DNA of 64,000 bases from Paenibacillus_AB hodogayensis (GCF_039536325.1 NZ_BAAAYO010000010.1:620001-684000), one strand, 5' to 3'; shown: positions 25,616 through 34,957, counted from the first letter of the stretch. Notes: generated from the letters alone by a model not told the origin. Numbers and translations are program-made.

Positions 25616-26000
25616 TTTGCGTTGCCGGCGCCCGCTTTGCGCCGCCATTCCCCCTTGCGCGCTGCACACGCTGCACGCTCGCTGCCGCCCGTTCTTCCGC
25701 CGATTCCGCCACGTTCTCCCGATGAGACTTGTCCATCCCGGCTTTTTCGCCCCCTCCCGCCAAAAGCGACGACGAGACCACCCTTTTTTCCGATTCCGGG
25801 CCTATCCGATCAGGTCCTATTACCCGTATTTCGCCGATGTTATCCATCATCTTCCACACTTATCAGCTTGAAGTCCCGAATTGTCCCGGAACGGATTGGA
25901 ACTTTTTTCTACGAAATTTGTCGTTTTGGAAAAGGAGTATGCAGTTTCTTGTCGAATACTGGTTTATGGCAAGGATGACTATAGCGAAGGTGGGATTTTT
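25616..26000 (+). other. Gene-free leader region before the chemotaxis gene
   Basis: Together with 25444-25591 this is a 557-bp stretch with no gene I can support. I looked for a sigma-D (TAAA, 15, GCCGATAT) promoter: GCCGATGT occurs at about 25829-25836 but without TAAA upstream. No convincing promoter found. Confidence 0.5.
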
Positions 26001-28145
26001 ATGAAAGGGACGTTGTCGAAATTGCTCTCGCGGCTGTCCGGACTATGGGGCAGGGCGAGAGACAACGTGTCCTCAACCGACATGCGGCAGCTGGGGCAAC
26101 AATTGAAAGCGCAAAACCCGATCCAATCGGTCGGCACCAAGCTTCTCCTAATCTTTTTCGTGAGCATCGTGTCGTTAGTGCTCGTGGTCGGCATTTTATC
26201 CTATCAGATTTCCAAAAGCGTCATTAAGAACAAGGTCGCCGACGCTTCGCAGCAGACGATCTCGCAAGCGACGGACAAGGTCGATTTCTTGTTGGAAAGC
26301 CTCGAGAACATGAGCGTTCAGATCATGTCCGACGATGCGGTAGCCGAAAACCTCGGCAAATATAAGGACAAATCGCTGAGCCAGTTCGACAAGCTGCAGG
26401 TCGGACAAAATATAAACAACCGTCTGAAAAGCTACACGCTGACGAACAACAAACTGGCGGATATCAACATCGTGCCTATGAGCGCGGGCGTCACCGACTC
26501 GTACACCACCTCCTCGACGCTGAAGGAGGAAGTTTTCAAGTCCGACTGGTTCAAAAAGGTCGTCGAAGCGGACGGCAAAGCGGTATTCCTGCCGTCCAGC
26601 AAAGCGGGCTACATCACATCCCCGAATACGTTCGCGGTTGCGCGCGTGCTGCGCAACATCAAAACGACGACCATCGAGGGTCTCCTCGTTATGGAAGTCA
26701 AGGTAGCCGCATTGAGAGACGCGCTCGGCGTCGTGTCCATTGGCGAAGGAAGCGATGTGAGCATCGTCAACACGGACAACAAACTTATTTTCTCGGAGCA
26801 GTTGGACAAGATTGAGGGCGACTACATACTCGATATGAAAAGCCGTATTGCCGGCGAAGAGAAGCCGTCGGGCAATTTCGAGACGACGCGGGACAAAGAC
26901 TCCATTCTCGCCGTGTACGACCCGATCGATAGGTCGGGCTGGCTGCTGGTCGGCATGATTCCGGTCAGCGAGCTGGTCAAAGACGCTTCCATTATCTACA
27001 AACTGACGATCGGCATGGTGATCGTCGCCATGGTGCTCGCCATTGCGGTCGGGATGCTGATCATCCGCATGATCGCCCGTCCGCTCGTAGCGGTGCGCAA
27101 TCTGATGGTGGAAGGGGCTCGCGGCAATCTGACCGTCCGGACGAAGACGAGCTCGCGCCGGGACGAGATCGGCCAGCTGTCAATCAGCTTCAATGAAATG
27201 ATGGAGCAGATTACATCGCTTGTCTCGCAGACGAACGTATCCGCCCAGGAAGTGCTGAACACGGCCACCGAGTTGTCCGACGCTTCCAAGAAAACGTCCC
27301 TCTCGGCGAAGGAAATCGCCGTTGCGACGGAAGAAATCGCCAGCGGCGCCTCCAGTCTGGCCGTCGAGGCGGAACGCGGCAGCGACTTGACCGGAAGCAT
27401 CAGCCTTAAAGTCAATCATGTCGTGGACGCGAACAGCCTGATGGAGACGGCGGCGTCGGAAGTGCAGGCGGCCAGCCGCAAGGGCGCCGACTACATGTCC
27501 GAGCTGATCACGAAGACAGGCACGACCGAGGATATGATCCGCTCCATGGCGGAGAAGGTCGAGAAGCTGCAGGAAAGCACCAGCTCGATCCGCAAAATTC
27601 TCGATATGCTCAACAATATTACGAAGCAGACGAACATTTTGTCGCTGAACGCCACGATCGAAGCGGCGCGGGCAGGCGCGGCGGGCAAAGGCTTTATGGT
27701 TGTCGCCGACGAAATCCGCAAGCTGGCCGACCAGTCGAAGCAGTCGATCGATGTGGTAGCGCAAATTACGGATCGTATCCAGACGGAAATGAAAGAAACG
27801 GTAGGCGTCTTGTCGAAAGCTTACCCGATCTTCCAGGAGCAGATCTCTTCGGTCAAAAACGCCGACGACATCTTCAAGCAGGTGCAGTCCCAAATGGACG
27901 GCTTCGCCGGCAAGCTGCAGGAAGTTACCGTCTCCGTCCAACAGCTGAAAGATTCGCAAATCGTGCTCTCGGAGGCGATGGGCAACGTCAGCGCGGTAGC
28001 CGAGGAATCGTCCGCGACTTCCCAGGAGGTCGCATCGTTGAGCTCCGAGCAGTTGAGCATCAGCGGCGGTCTCGTCCGACTGTCCGAGAAGCTGGAGCTG
28101 CTGTCCAACTCGCTGAAGGAATCGCTGAGCAAATTCTCGATTTGA
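26001..28145 (+). CDS. Methyl-accepting chemotaxis protein
   Basis: 714 aa. ATG 26001 chosen by GAAGGTGGG 6 bases upstream; the open frame extends further up but without a site. Cytoplasmic N-tail of 45 residues, TM1 at about 47-68, extracellular dCache-like region, TM2 at about 330-355, HAMP to about 410, then a long coiled-coil signalling domain with the conserved hairpin tip TNILSLNATIEAARAG near 542-557. Senses an extracellular ligand and signals to CheA/CheW. The N-tail before TM1 is longer than usual. Confidence 0.93.
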   Translation: MKGTLSKLLSRLSGLWGRARDNVSSTDMRQLGQQLKAQNPIQSVGTKLLLIFFVSIVSLVLVVGILSYQISKSVIKNKVADASQQTISQATDKVDFLLESLENMSVQIMSDDAVAENLGKYKDKSLSQFDKLQVGQNINNRLKSYTLTNNKLADINIVPMSAGVTDSYTTSSTLKEEVFKSDWFKKVVEADGKAVFLPSSKAGYITSPNTFAVARVLRNIKTTTIEGLLVMEVKVAALRDALGVVSIGEGSDVSIVNTDNKLIFSEQLDKIEGDYILDMKSRIAGEEKPSGNFETTRDKDSILAVYDPIDRSGWLLVGMIPVSELVKDASIIYKLTIGMVIVAMVLAIAVGMLIIRMIARPLVAVRNLMVEGARGNLTVRTKTSSRRDEIGQLSISFNEMMEQITSLVSQTNVSAQEVLNTATELSDASKKTSLSAKEIAVATEEIASGASSLAVEAERGSDLTGSISLKVNHVVDANSLMETAASEVQAASRKGADYMSELITKTGTTEDMIRSMAEKVEKLQESTSSIRKILDMLNNITKQTNILSLNATIEAARAGAAGKGFMVVADEIRKLADQSKQSIDVVAQITDRIQTEMKETVGVLSKAYPIFQEQISSVKNADDIFKQVQSQMDGFAGKLQEVTVSVQQLKDSQIVLSEAMGNVSAVAEESSATSQEVASLSSEQLSISGGLVRLSEKLELLSNSLKESLSKFSI

Positions 28146-28153
28146 TCTACGGC

Positions 28154-28200
28154 AAAAAAAGCACCCTCCGCTTGCACGTTCAGCGGTCCGGGTGCTTTTC
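28154..28200. terminator. Bidirectional terminator
   Basis: AAAAAGCACCC pairs with GGGTGCTTTTC; T-run on both strands. Serves the chemotaxis gene (plus) and the three-gene operon ending at 28201 (minus). Confidence 0.88.
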
Positions 28201-28509
28201 TTAGTGCGGTTCGCCGCCGGCCCGTCCGTATAGGGCGGCGACGCGCAGCTCTTCGTTCGTCCAAGGCGCAAGCGGCGGGGAAAACCGCACTTCCCCGATG
28301 CGGATGCCGATCAGCTTGTCGGCGATCGCCTGCTGGAAGCGCACGATGGCGCCGATATCCTTGCGCAGCTGCTCCCCGTCTTCAGCGGCCGCTCCGGCCG
28401 CCTTGGAGTCGGCCGTGCTTTCAATAATGCGGACCATCGCTTTCTGGCTGCGGGCCAACGATTCCAGAATATCGAGCTTCAACTCCCGCTCCCGCTCCAG
28501 CCATCCCAT
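28201..28509 (-). CDS. Small helical protein of unknown function (third of trio)
   Basis: 102 aa. ATG overlaps the previous stop (TAATG) with GGGAG 10 bases upstream. Predominantly helical, charged N-terminus (LERERELKLDILESLARSQ), C-terminal segment APWTNEELRVAALYG. I do not recognise a family. Co-transcribed with two other small helical proteins from a sigma-K-like promoter, beside GT61 genes, so a spore-surface role is likely (inference). Confidence 0.7.
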   Translation of the reverse strand: MGWLERERELKLDILESLARSQKAMVRIIESTADSKAAGAAAEDGEQLRKDIGAIVRFQQAIADKLIGIRIGEVRFSPPLAPWTNEELRVAALYGRAGGEPH

Positions 28510-28847
28510 TACGTATCGTCTCCCATGCCGCCGAACAAGCCTCCCAAGCCGCCCATGCTGTCCATACCCGAATCTTCGCTTTTGTTGAGCACGACTTTCA
28601 GGTTTTTGGCCAGCGCGTTTTCCATTTTGGTCAAGCCATCGATCAGTTCGACAAACGATTCGTGCATTTCCAGCGGCTTCTTGAGCTGATCCTCGTGGTT
28701 GTTGTAGCATTGATGATTCAAATGCACACAAATCCAGTCCCGCGATTTTTCCGCCTCATTCGCCTTCGCTTCCAGAATCAGCGAGATGTCGTGCTGCATT
28801 TTGGCCGAAGCCCGCAGCATCCACATGAACGATTCCGACCGTTCCAC
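28509..28847 (-). CDS. Small helical protein with Gly-rich C-terminus (second of trio)
   Basis: 112 aa. Helical region with two cysteines (ICVHLNHQCYNNH near 39-51), then a Gly/Met-rich tail MGGLGGLFGGMGDDT. The tail may be an assembly segment. Family not recognised. Translationally coupled to the next gene by a 1-base overlap. Confidence 0.7.
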   Translation of the reverse strand: MERSESFMWMLRASAKMQHDISLILEAKANEAEKSRDWICVHLNHQCYNNHEDQLKKPLEMHESFVELIDGLTKMENALAKNLKVVLNKSEDSGMDSMGGLGGLFGGMGDDT

Positions 28848-28893
28848 CGTGCTCCCCCCTTGCCGGGCCGGCAGCCTGAGCCGCCGCCGCTTC

Positions 28894-29181
28894 TTATTCC
28901 TCGTCCTGCTCGGACATTTCCTTTACGACCATCTCCAGATGATCACCGATCGCATCGGCCAGGTCCGCGAGGCTGCTCAAATACGCCGATACGTTTTTAG
29001 TCAGGTCGATCGAATTGCCGGCAATGGCGTCCGTCCCGTCGAACTGAACCGTTTCGTTCGGCAGCGCCGAGACGATATGCGACAGGTTGAAGATCGATTG
29101 GCGCTTCGCTTCGAGCATCCGGGCCATTTCACAATGCGACTTGGCCATATGAGCGATAATTAACGTCACTTCCTCCTGCAC
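28894..29181 (-). CDS. Small helical protein (first of trio)
   Basis: 95 aa from GTG 29181; a GTG at 29190 is also in frame but only 2 bases from the AGGAG site, against 11 for 29181. Sequence is helical throughout (IIAHMAKSHCEMARMLEAKRQ) with an acidic end (MSEQDEE). I recall similar unannotated small proteins next to GT61 genes in Paenibacillus but know no function. First gene behind the sigma-K-like promoter. Confidence 0.7.
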   Translation of the reverse strand: MQEEVTLIIAHMAKSHCEMARMLEAKRQSIFNLSHIVSALPNETVQFDGTDAIAGNSIDLTKNVSAYLSSLADLADAIGDHLEMVVKEMSEQDEE

Positions 29182-29232
29182 GAAGCCCACCTCTCCTTTA
29201 TAAGCCCCGCCGAGCGGGACTCTGCTTCCCCT

Positions 29233-29261
29233 TATTTTATGAACGATCCAGCATGAATGTG
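29233..29261 (-). promoter_or_regulatory. Sigma-K-like promoter of the small-protein trio
   Basis: Minus strand CACA, 16 bases, CATAAAATA: exact match to the sigma-K consensus mACm-16-CATAnnnTA. Predicted start point is about 45 bases before the GTG. Confidence 0.7.
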
Positions 29262-29343
29262 CTCCTATCCTTGCGACAAACGCATTTTGCCGATAAAAAG
29301 ACGCTCGCTCCGGCGCACGTTCGTCCGGCGCGCCCGGCCCATT

Positions 29344-30486
29344 TCAGGGGCCGAGCAAACGGAGCATGGCCGCAAGCTGGGCCAGATCGACCGTCAGATC
29401 GTCATGAACGTGCCCGACCAGGCCGACCCCTTCCTGCGCGGTCAACCGTCTCCCTTGGCCAATCAGATAATAATAATCCAGTCCGGTATAGCTGCTGATG
29501 TGCCAGAAGCAAGGATACATGTAATTGGGGGCAAATATATCGACAACGCGGGTCCCCGGCCGGCAAAACATCAGGTTCGTCAGACTCGCCCCGTGCGGAG
29601 CGACGATTGTACGGGCCGACGCGAACAGTCGAATCTGCTCGGCCACCTTCATGCCCGACAGCGCTACCGTGCGGAAGCCGTGCGCGGCCAGCAGACGGAC
29701 GACGTCCGGCTCGTTGAGCACCCTGCGATGCTTCGCGTCGCCGCGGCTGATATAGATGCGCTCGTAGCCGCCCAACGGCTCGGGGCGCACCGCCTGCGTC
29801 AACCGCTCGCGCATATATTCGACCGACCAGCGGGGAAGCGGATTGACCGTAAAGGGCAGTAGCCGGTAAGGACGCAGCGAAGGAACGACCAGCCGCTCGG
29901 CTTGGAGATGAAGTCCCTCGTTCGCCCGAATAATCCGTTCCGGTCCTATGCCGAGCATAGCCAGCGTCTCCAATTGGAACGGCGCCGTCTCCCCTCCCGC
30001 AATGATATATTTGTCGATGGACAGACCGCTTGCCTCCAGCAGCCGGATTCTGCCGATTACATCGGTCATCCAATGGAAATAATTGCGGCTCCACACGAAT
30101 GTGACAACGGCGACCGTCTCCGCCCTATGCATGGGTTCGCCGAGCTGCCGGCGCCGGAATACCGGATGCGGCCAGTCCGGGATAAGGAAATTGAGCGACA
30201 CGTCCCGGATCAGCTTGTTGTCCGGCGTTATGACTGCTGCGGCATCGTCCTTGTCCGCCCAGAACCGGCCGCCCGGAATGACCCCCACGTAGGCTTCGGG
30301 CACACGCAGCAACCGCTCGGCGAATACCGGGTGCAGCGCAGGGTCCACCGTATGCGGAACCGTCAGTCTATGCGACCGGGCGGGAAACAGGACGCGGCTC
30401 AGCGCGGAATCCTTCGCGCCGGCCGCCTGCGCCTCCCGGATCCAGTCCATCAGCGTGTCATGGACGCCCGTTGGAACTTCACGCAT
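29344..30486 (-). CDS. GT61 family glycosyltransferase (DUF563)
   Basis: 380 aa from ATG 30486, which overlaps the preceding stop by 8 bases. GT61 signatures: FVWSRNYFHWMTDVIGR near 130-146, RIYISRGDAKHRRVLNE near 242-258, IVAPHGASLTNLMF near 293-306. Adds one sugar (donor unknown; xylose and GlcNAc donors are known in the family). Close paralogue of the upstream gene. No membrane segment. Confidence 0.88.
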   Translation of the reverse strand: MREVPTGVHDTLMDWIREAQAAGAKDSALSRVLFPARSHRLTVPHTVDPALHPVFAERLLRVPEAYVGVIPGGRFWADKDDAAAVITPDNKLIRDVSLNFLIPDWPHPVFRRRQLGEPMHRAETVAVVTFVWSRNYFHWMTDVIGRIRLLEASGLSIDKYIIAGGETAPFQLETLAMLGIGPERIIRANEGLHLQAERLVVPSLRPYRLLPFTVNPLPRWSVEYMRERLTQAVRPEPLGGYERIYISRGDAKHRRVLNEPDVVRLLAAHGFRTVALSGMKVAEQIRLFASARTIVAPHGASLTNLMFCRPGTRVVDIFAPNYMYPCFWHISSYTGLDYYYLIGQGRRLTAQEGVGLVGHVHDDLTVDLAQLAAMLRLLGP

Positions 30487-31636
30487 GCTTCTCACCCGCT
30501 TCCATCAGCTTAAGAGTCGCATGCAGCAGATCCGGATCGACCGTAATGCTGTCCGTACGGCCTTCGACGTCTTCTTTGGCCGTGTGGGCAGCCTGCGGCT
30601 CGCCGCGGCCGACGGCATAGTAATAATCCAAACCGGTCTGACAGCTCAAATACCAGTACACCGGGTTCATATAGCCCGGGGCGTACAGCTCCAGCACCTG
30701 CGTTCCCGGCCGGCAAAACATCAGATTGGCCAGACCGGCTCCATGGGGAGCAACGATCGCCTGCGCCGACGCGAATAGCCGCACCTGCTCGGCTACCGGC
30801 ATCCCGGCCAACGTCACCTTGCGGTAGCCGCGTGCCGCAAGTATACCGTACAGCGCGTCCTCGTTGGTCACGGGACGCACCTTGGCGTCCGCGCGGCTGA
30901 TATAGATGCGCTCGAAGCCGGGCAGCGGCTCCGGCTTCACGATCCTGAGCAGCCGTTGACGCAAGTAGCGGCATGCCCATGGCGCCAGAGCATGCGGCAC
31001 GAACGGCTCCAGCCGGAACATTTCCAGCGACGGCACGACAAGACGCTTGGCCTGCAGATGCATCCCCTTCCGGCTCCGTATCGTCTTGCTCCGCGGAATG
31101 CCCAGCATGGAGAGTGTCTCCATCTGGAAAGAGGCGGAGCCTTTGCGATTAATGATGTATTGGTCGATCGCAATGCCGCTTCGCTCAAGCAGGTGCAGCC
31201 GGGCCAGCACCTCGCCCAGCCAATGGTAATAGTTCGAGTCCCAGACGAAGGAAAGCACGGCGACCGTCTCCTCCGTCTTCACCGGGGGCGGCCCGCCCTC
31301 CTCCGCCTCCACCCGGAGCCTGCGCTTCGAGCGCTCGTACTGTAGCGATACGTCCCGTACCGGCTTGCCGTCCGGAGCGGTGATCGTCATCTCTCCGTTA
31401 TCCGCTACCCGGTATCGTCCTTGCGGAAGCACGCCCACATAGGCTTTCGGCACGTAAAGCGAGCTGGCCCGGAAAGCCGGGTGGAGCGGCGTGTGCACGC
31501 TTTTCGGGGCGATTAGCCTAAGCGTCTCTTCCGGATACAAAACCTGCTGCATGTCGGGGATGGTGCTCTTGCCATCCCGCGTCGTCTTGATCCAATCCCA
31601 GAGCGTAGCATAGATCCCCGGCGCTTCCTGCTTCAT
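30479..31636 (-). CDS. GT61 family glycosyltransferase (DUF563)
   Basis: 385 aa. Motifs: FVWDSNYYHWLGEVLARLHL near 131-150, RIYISRADAKVRPVTNED near 245-262, IVAPHGAGLANLMFCRPGT near 296-314. Preceded by GGGAGGG. Second gene after the methyltransferase at 32365 in a minus-strand run; tandem duplicate of 29344-30486. Confidence 0.9.
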   Translation of the reverse strand: MKQEAPGIYATLWDWIKTTRDGKSTIPDMQQVLYPEETLRLIAPKSVHTPLHPAFRASSLYVPKAYVGVLPQGRYRVADNGEMTITAPDGKPVRDVSLQYERSKRRLRVEAEEGGPPPVKTEETVAVLSFVWDSNYYHWLGEVLARLHLLERSGIAIDQYIINRKGSASFQMETLSMLGIPRSKTIRSRKGMHLQAKRLVVPSLEMFRLEPFVPHALAPWACRYLRQRLLRIVKPEPLPGFERIYISRADAKVRPVTNEDALYGILAARGYRKVTLAGMPVAEQVRLFASAQAIVAPHGAGLANLMFCRPGTQVLELYAPGYMNPVYWYLSCQTGLDYYYAVGRGEPQAAHTAKEDVEGRTDSITVDPDLLHATLKLMEAGEKHA

Positions 31637-31657
31637 GCCGACCTGCCCTCCCCTCGG

Positions 31658-32365
31658 TCAGTTCACCTTCTGCAGCACCATCAGTCCGTTCCAGAAAGTC
31701 GGGTGCCCGTTGCTCGCCGTCGTCTCGTCCAACAACAGCTTGTATTGCCCGGGATGGGCCTCCATGAAATCGAATGTCGCCTGACGAGGCTCCGGCCAGT
31801 TCGTATCGTCGACGAGAATGATGCAATCTTGCTGGAAGTAAGGCTCCGCCACTTGAAGTCCTTTCAGCTGATTGTCATAATCGTGCGGGCCGTCGAAGAA
31901 ATACAAGCCGATCGGCAGCCGGTGTACCTGGGTGAAGTAGTCCACATAATCCATATCGTAAAACGAATGAGCCGGTCCCTTGTGCTTGTTGAAGCGCTGC
32001 ATAAATGCTGCCCGCGGCCCCTTGAACTGCGAAAAATTGTCCACGCCGATACATAGCTTGGTCGGGTTGTTCAGCAATCCTGCCAAGTAGGAGAAGCCGT
32101 TCCATACGCCGACGTTGACGAAGCTTTGCCCGCCGGGCAATTGACTGACCGTCCGGTTAATGATCGAAGCGATGGCGTAAGAGGACATTTTCGGCATTTT
32201 CCATATGCTGTTAACGGCATTTCTGAACCGTTCTTCGTCCTCCGGCAATGTCGTGTTGGAAAACTCCAGCAATGCGTCGGTGCCGTACAGCTTTTCCTGG
32301 GGTACCGGCGTTTGCGGCTGAACGAACCGGAACGATATACCGGTAACAAACTGCTCGTTATTCAT
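31658..32365 (-). CDS. Class I SAM-dependent methyltransferase (Methyltransf_24-like)
   Basis: 235 aa. FVNVGVWNGFSYLAGLL near 82-98 is motif I, CIGVDNFSQF near 105-114 motif II, YFFDGPHDYDNQLKG near 155-169 and IILVDDTNWPEPRQ near 183-196 complete the TylF/Methyltransf_24 pattern. Probably methylates a sugar. AAAGGAG lies 13-14 bases before the ATG, rather far. A weak inverted repeat (TCCGCC/GGCGGA, 32475-32494) lies in the gap upstream. Confidence 0.72.
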   Translation of the reverse strand: MNNEQFVTGISFRFVQPQTPVPQEKLYGTDALLEFSNTTLPEDEERFRNAVNSIWKMPKMSSYAIASIINRTVSQLPGGQSFVNVGVWNGFSYLAGLLNNPTKLCIGVDNFSQFKGPRAAFMQRFNKHKGPAHSFYDMDYVDYFTQVHRLPIGLYFFDGPHDYDNQLKGLQVAEPYFQQDCIILVDDTNWPEPRQATFDFMEAHPGQYKLLLDETTASNGHPTFWNGLMVLQKVN

Positions 32366-32507
32366 GAATGACTCATTCTCCTTTCAAATTCACTTGCGTA
32401 TGTGCAAGGCGCAAACGCTCTATCCAACACATGCGAACTCTCTCGGGCATGCAACGGCGGCTTGCCCGCGGACATCCGCCCTAAAGTCGGCGGAAGCCGC
32501 GGACGGG

Positions 32508-33842
32508 TTACCAGAGGAGTCCGTGATAGCGGCTCCCCTCCGGCGTCGGGTCCAGCGCGCGGACCAGATCGATAATCGTTTTGGATGCGGGCAGGCTGCC
32601 GACGAAGGCGCGAAAAGACTCGCTCCGCTGGGCAATGACGATGGCGTCGGCAAACGCGGCTACCTGTTCTGGATCGCGGGCCAGCAGACGCGTCAGATGC
32701 GGAACGGCCGTCTCCATATATTGCTTATTCGCGCCAACCAGCCGCGACGCGAGCACATGCGGGTCGTAAATCATGACTTCGTAGCCTTTGCCGATCAGCA
32801 GCTCCAGCAGCTTGACGACCGGGCTTTCGCGCAGATCGTCGGTTCCGGACTTGAACGCCAGCCCGAGCACGCCGATTCGCTCGTGGCCCGAAGCGATAAT
32901 CAGCTCCAGCGCCCGTTCGATCTGCAGCTCGTTGCTTCGCTCGACGCTGGACAGAACGGATAGCTCGACATGCTGTTGCCGGGCAAGGGCGTTCAGCGCC
33001 CGCAGATCCTTAGGCAGGCACGAGCCGCCGTATGCGAAGCCCGGCATCAGATACGCCGGAGAGATGTTAAGACTGCGGTCGTGGCAGAACAGCTCCATGA
33101 CGCGATGGGAGTCGACGCCGTACGCTTTGCACAGCGCGCCGATCTCGTTGGCGAAGACGACCTTGAGCGCATGGAAGGAATTATTGACGTATTTGATCAT
33201 CTCCGCCGTCTCCCTCTCCGTCTCCAGGACCGGCGCGCCTAGCGGCTCGTACAGCCGGCGCAGCATGGCGAGCGCGAGCGGGTTGGTCGTGCCGAGCAGC
33301 GAATACGGCGGGTTGTAATAGTCCTGAATGCTGCTGCCCTCGCGCAGAAATTCCGGATTGCTGACGACGGCAAAGTCGCGGTCGGGCGCAAGCCCGGACT
33401 CGGCCAGAATGCGTTCGAATTCTAGGCATGTGCCGGGCGGCACCGTGGAGCGGATCATAACCGTATAGAACCGGCCATGCTCCCGGCCCGTTAGCGCATC
33501 GCGGATTTGCCGGGCAACGTGCCAAATGTAGCTTAAATCCGGCAGCCCCGTCCGGCCGGAGGGCGTGCCCACGCACACAATCGTGATGTCCGATAAGGCG
33601 ACGACGCGCCGGATATCCGGTTCGATCCGCAATCGGCCCTCCTCAACTTGAGAAGCGATAAGCTCTTCCATCCCCTTCTCGACGATTGTCGGCTTCCCTT
33701 GCCGGATCAGCTCGGCTTTATGGGGGTTCGTATCGACCCCGTAGACGCGATGGCCCATCTGCGCGAGACAACCGGCGGAGACGCAGCCTACATATCCGAG
33801 ACCAAAGATCGATATGGCAAAAGGTTCGAGGTTGTCTGCCAT
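32508..33842 (-). CDS. algD: GDP-mannose 6-dehydrogenase-like nucleotide sugar dehydrogenase
   Basis: 444 aa. NAD site IFGLGYVG at 12-19; VSNPEFLREGS near 165; catalytic cysteine Cys275 in GGSCLPKD; FKSGTDDLRESPVVKLLELLIGKGYEV-type segment and GANKQYMETAVPHL near 390, all in the form characteristic of AlgD rather than of UDP-glucose dehydrogenase (which has SCFPKD). Expected reaction: GDP-mannose plus 2 NAD+ to GDP-mannuronate. GDP-mannose would come from the manC product at 47686-48717. Its start overlaps the upstream GT4 gene by 55 bases. A UDP-sugar substrate cannot be excluded. Confidence 0.78.
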   Translation of the reverse strand: MADNLEPFAISIFGLGYVGCVSAGCLAQMGHRVYGVDTNPHKAELIRQGKPTIVEKGMEELIASQVEEGRLRIEPDIRRVVALSDITIVCVGTPSGRTGLPDLSYIWHVARQIRDALTGREHGRFYTVMIRSTVPPGTCLEFERILAESGLAPDRDFAVVSNPEFLREGSSIQDYYNPPYSLLGTTNPLALAMLRRLYEPLGAPVLETERETAEMIKYVNNSFHALKVVFANEIGALCKAYGVDSHRVMELFCHDRSLNISPAYLMPGFAYGGSCLPKDLRALNALARQQHVELSVLSSVERSNELQIERALELIIASGHERIGVLGLAFKSGTDDLRESPVVKLLELLIGKGYEVMIYDPHVLASRLVGANKQYMETAVPHLTRLLARDPEQVAAFADAIVIAQRSESFRAFVGSLPASKTIIDLVRALDPTPEGSRYHGLLW

Positions 33843-34957
33843 CTCGCTTCATTCACCTCCCGTATTCGCGTGGCGTATTTGGCGATTTCCGCAACGACTT
33901 TTGCCGCCGTTTTCGGCATGGCGTATTTCTCCAGCAATTCGGCCCGGGCCGTACGCCCCTTCCGCTTCGCCTCCACTTTCCGTTTCAAGACCATGCGCAT
34001 ATTGCGCTGCAGGTCGCTGATGGACGGTTCCGCCCAATAGTGGCCGTTGAACATATCGTTCTCGTGGTTGGCGATTTGCCGGAACCGCTCGACGGCGACC
34101 AGGAACGAATTCTCGCCGTGCATGAAGTCGGTTTGACCGCTCCAGTCGGTGCCGATACAAGGCAGCTCCATGAGCATCGCTTCGAAAAACGGCCTCCCCC
34201 ACCCTTCACCCCGCGTAGGCAGCACGAAAGCGTCGCTTGCCCGGTATAGCCCGAGCATCTCGGACGTCGTCAGCATCTGGTCGATGACGTACACGGACGG
34301 TCGGTCGCGGGCCGGCTTCGGATGGCGGGCGATCAGTTCCTCGACCTTGTCGCTTTTCGTATGGTCGCGGATTTTCACGACCAGGGCAACGTGATCGGCG
34401 GCGGAAAATTCGTTCAAGTACGCCTCAAGCAGCACATCGTAGCCTTTGCGTTCCTTCAGGTCGAATACCGACAGGAAAATGAACGGTTCGGATACGGGGA
34501 GCTTCAGCGCCGGACCTCGCGGCTCGTACAGGCTCATATCGAAAAAGTTGGGTATCAGCCTGAGCGGCACGTTCACGCCGGACGCCCGGAACGAGCGCAA
34601 ATTAAACGAGCTTTGCACCCAAACTTCGTCGAATTTGTTCAACTCCGGCACCCAGAAAGCCGGAATACGGTCGGTTTCAAAGGTGGTTCTGGCGATATTG
34701 ACGCAAAACTCCGGACGGTGCCTCACATGCGAACCGACCCCGTTATACAAGTACAGATCGTGAGAAGACAGCTCGGTATGCTCGAAAGAAGAGATGTACC
34801 GGGTCTCCTGCGGAGTGAGCACCAGATTCTTTTCCTGGCGGTCTCTGGCCGCGATGCGCACCTGGTAGCCGGCCTGATCGAGGAAACGCAGCAGGATCCG
34901 GTTTCCTTCGGCCAGCCCGTGCCCGTTATAGAAAATGCCTTCAAGTAAGATGTTCAT
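33788..34957 (-). CDS. GT4-type glycosyltransferase
   Basis: 389 aa from ATG 34957 (AAGGGGGG upstream; overlaps preceding stop by 17 bases). GT-B fold: MNILLEGIFYNGHGLAEGNR at the N-terminus, DEVWVQSSF near 107, LPTRGEGWGRPFFEAMLM near 255-272 (E-x7-E motif), IGTDWSGQTDFM near 277-288. The last 18 residues lie in the coding start of algD. Tandem paralogue of 34941-36071. Confidence 0.88.
   Translation of the reverse strand: MNILLEGIFYNGHGLAEGNRILLRFLDQAGYQVRIAARDRQEKNLVLTPQETRYISSFEHTELSSHDLYLYNGVGSHVRHRPEFCVNIARTTFETDRIPAFWVPELNKFDEVWVQSSFNLRSFRASGVNVPLRLIPNFFDMSLYEPRGPALKLPVSEPFIFLSVFDLKERKGYDVLLEAYLNEFSAADHVALVVKIRDHTKSDKVEELIARHPKPARDRPSVYVIDQMLTTSEMLGLYRASDAFVLPTRGEGWGRPFFEAMLMELPCIGTDWSGQTDFMHGENSFLVAVERFRQIANHENDMFNGHYWAEPSISDLQRNMRMVLKRKVEAKRKGRTARAELLEKYAMPKTAAKVVAEIAKYATRIREVNEARWQTTSNLLPYRSLVSDM

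Noticed and set aside
25800..25990. Sigma-D promoter or c-di-GMP riboswitch ahead of the chemotaxis gene
   Set aside because: GCCGATGT is present but without TAAA 15 bases upstream, and I could not build the conserved riboswitch core by eye.
27180..28271. 363-codon minus frame under the chemotaxis gene
   Set aside because: Mirror of the MCP signalling domain; Arg/Leu/Gly bias without any motif.
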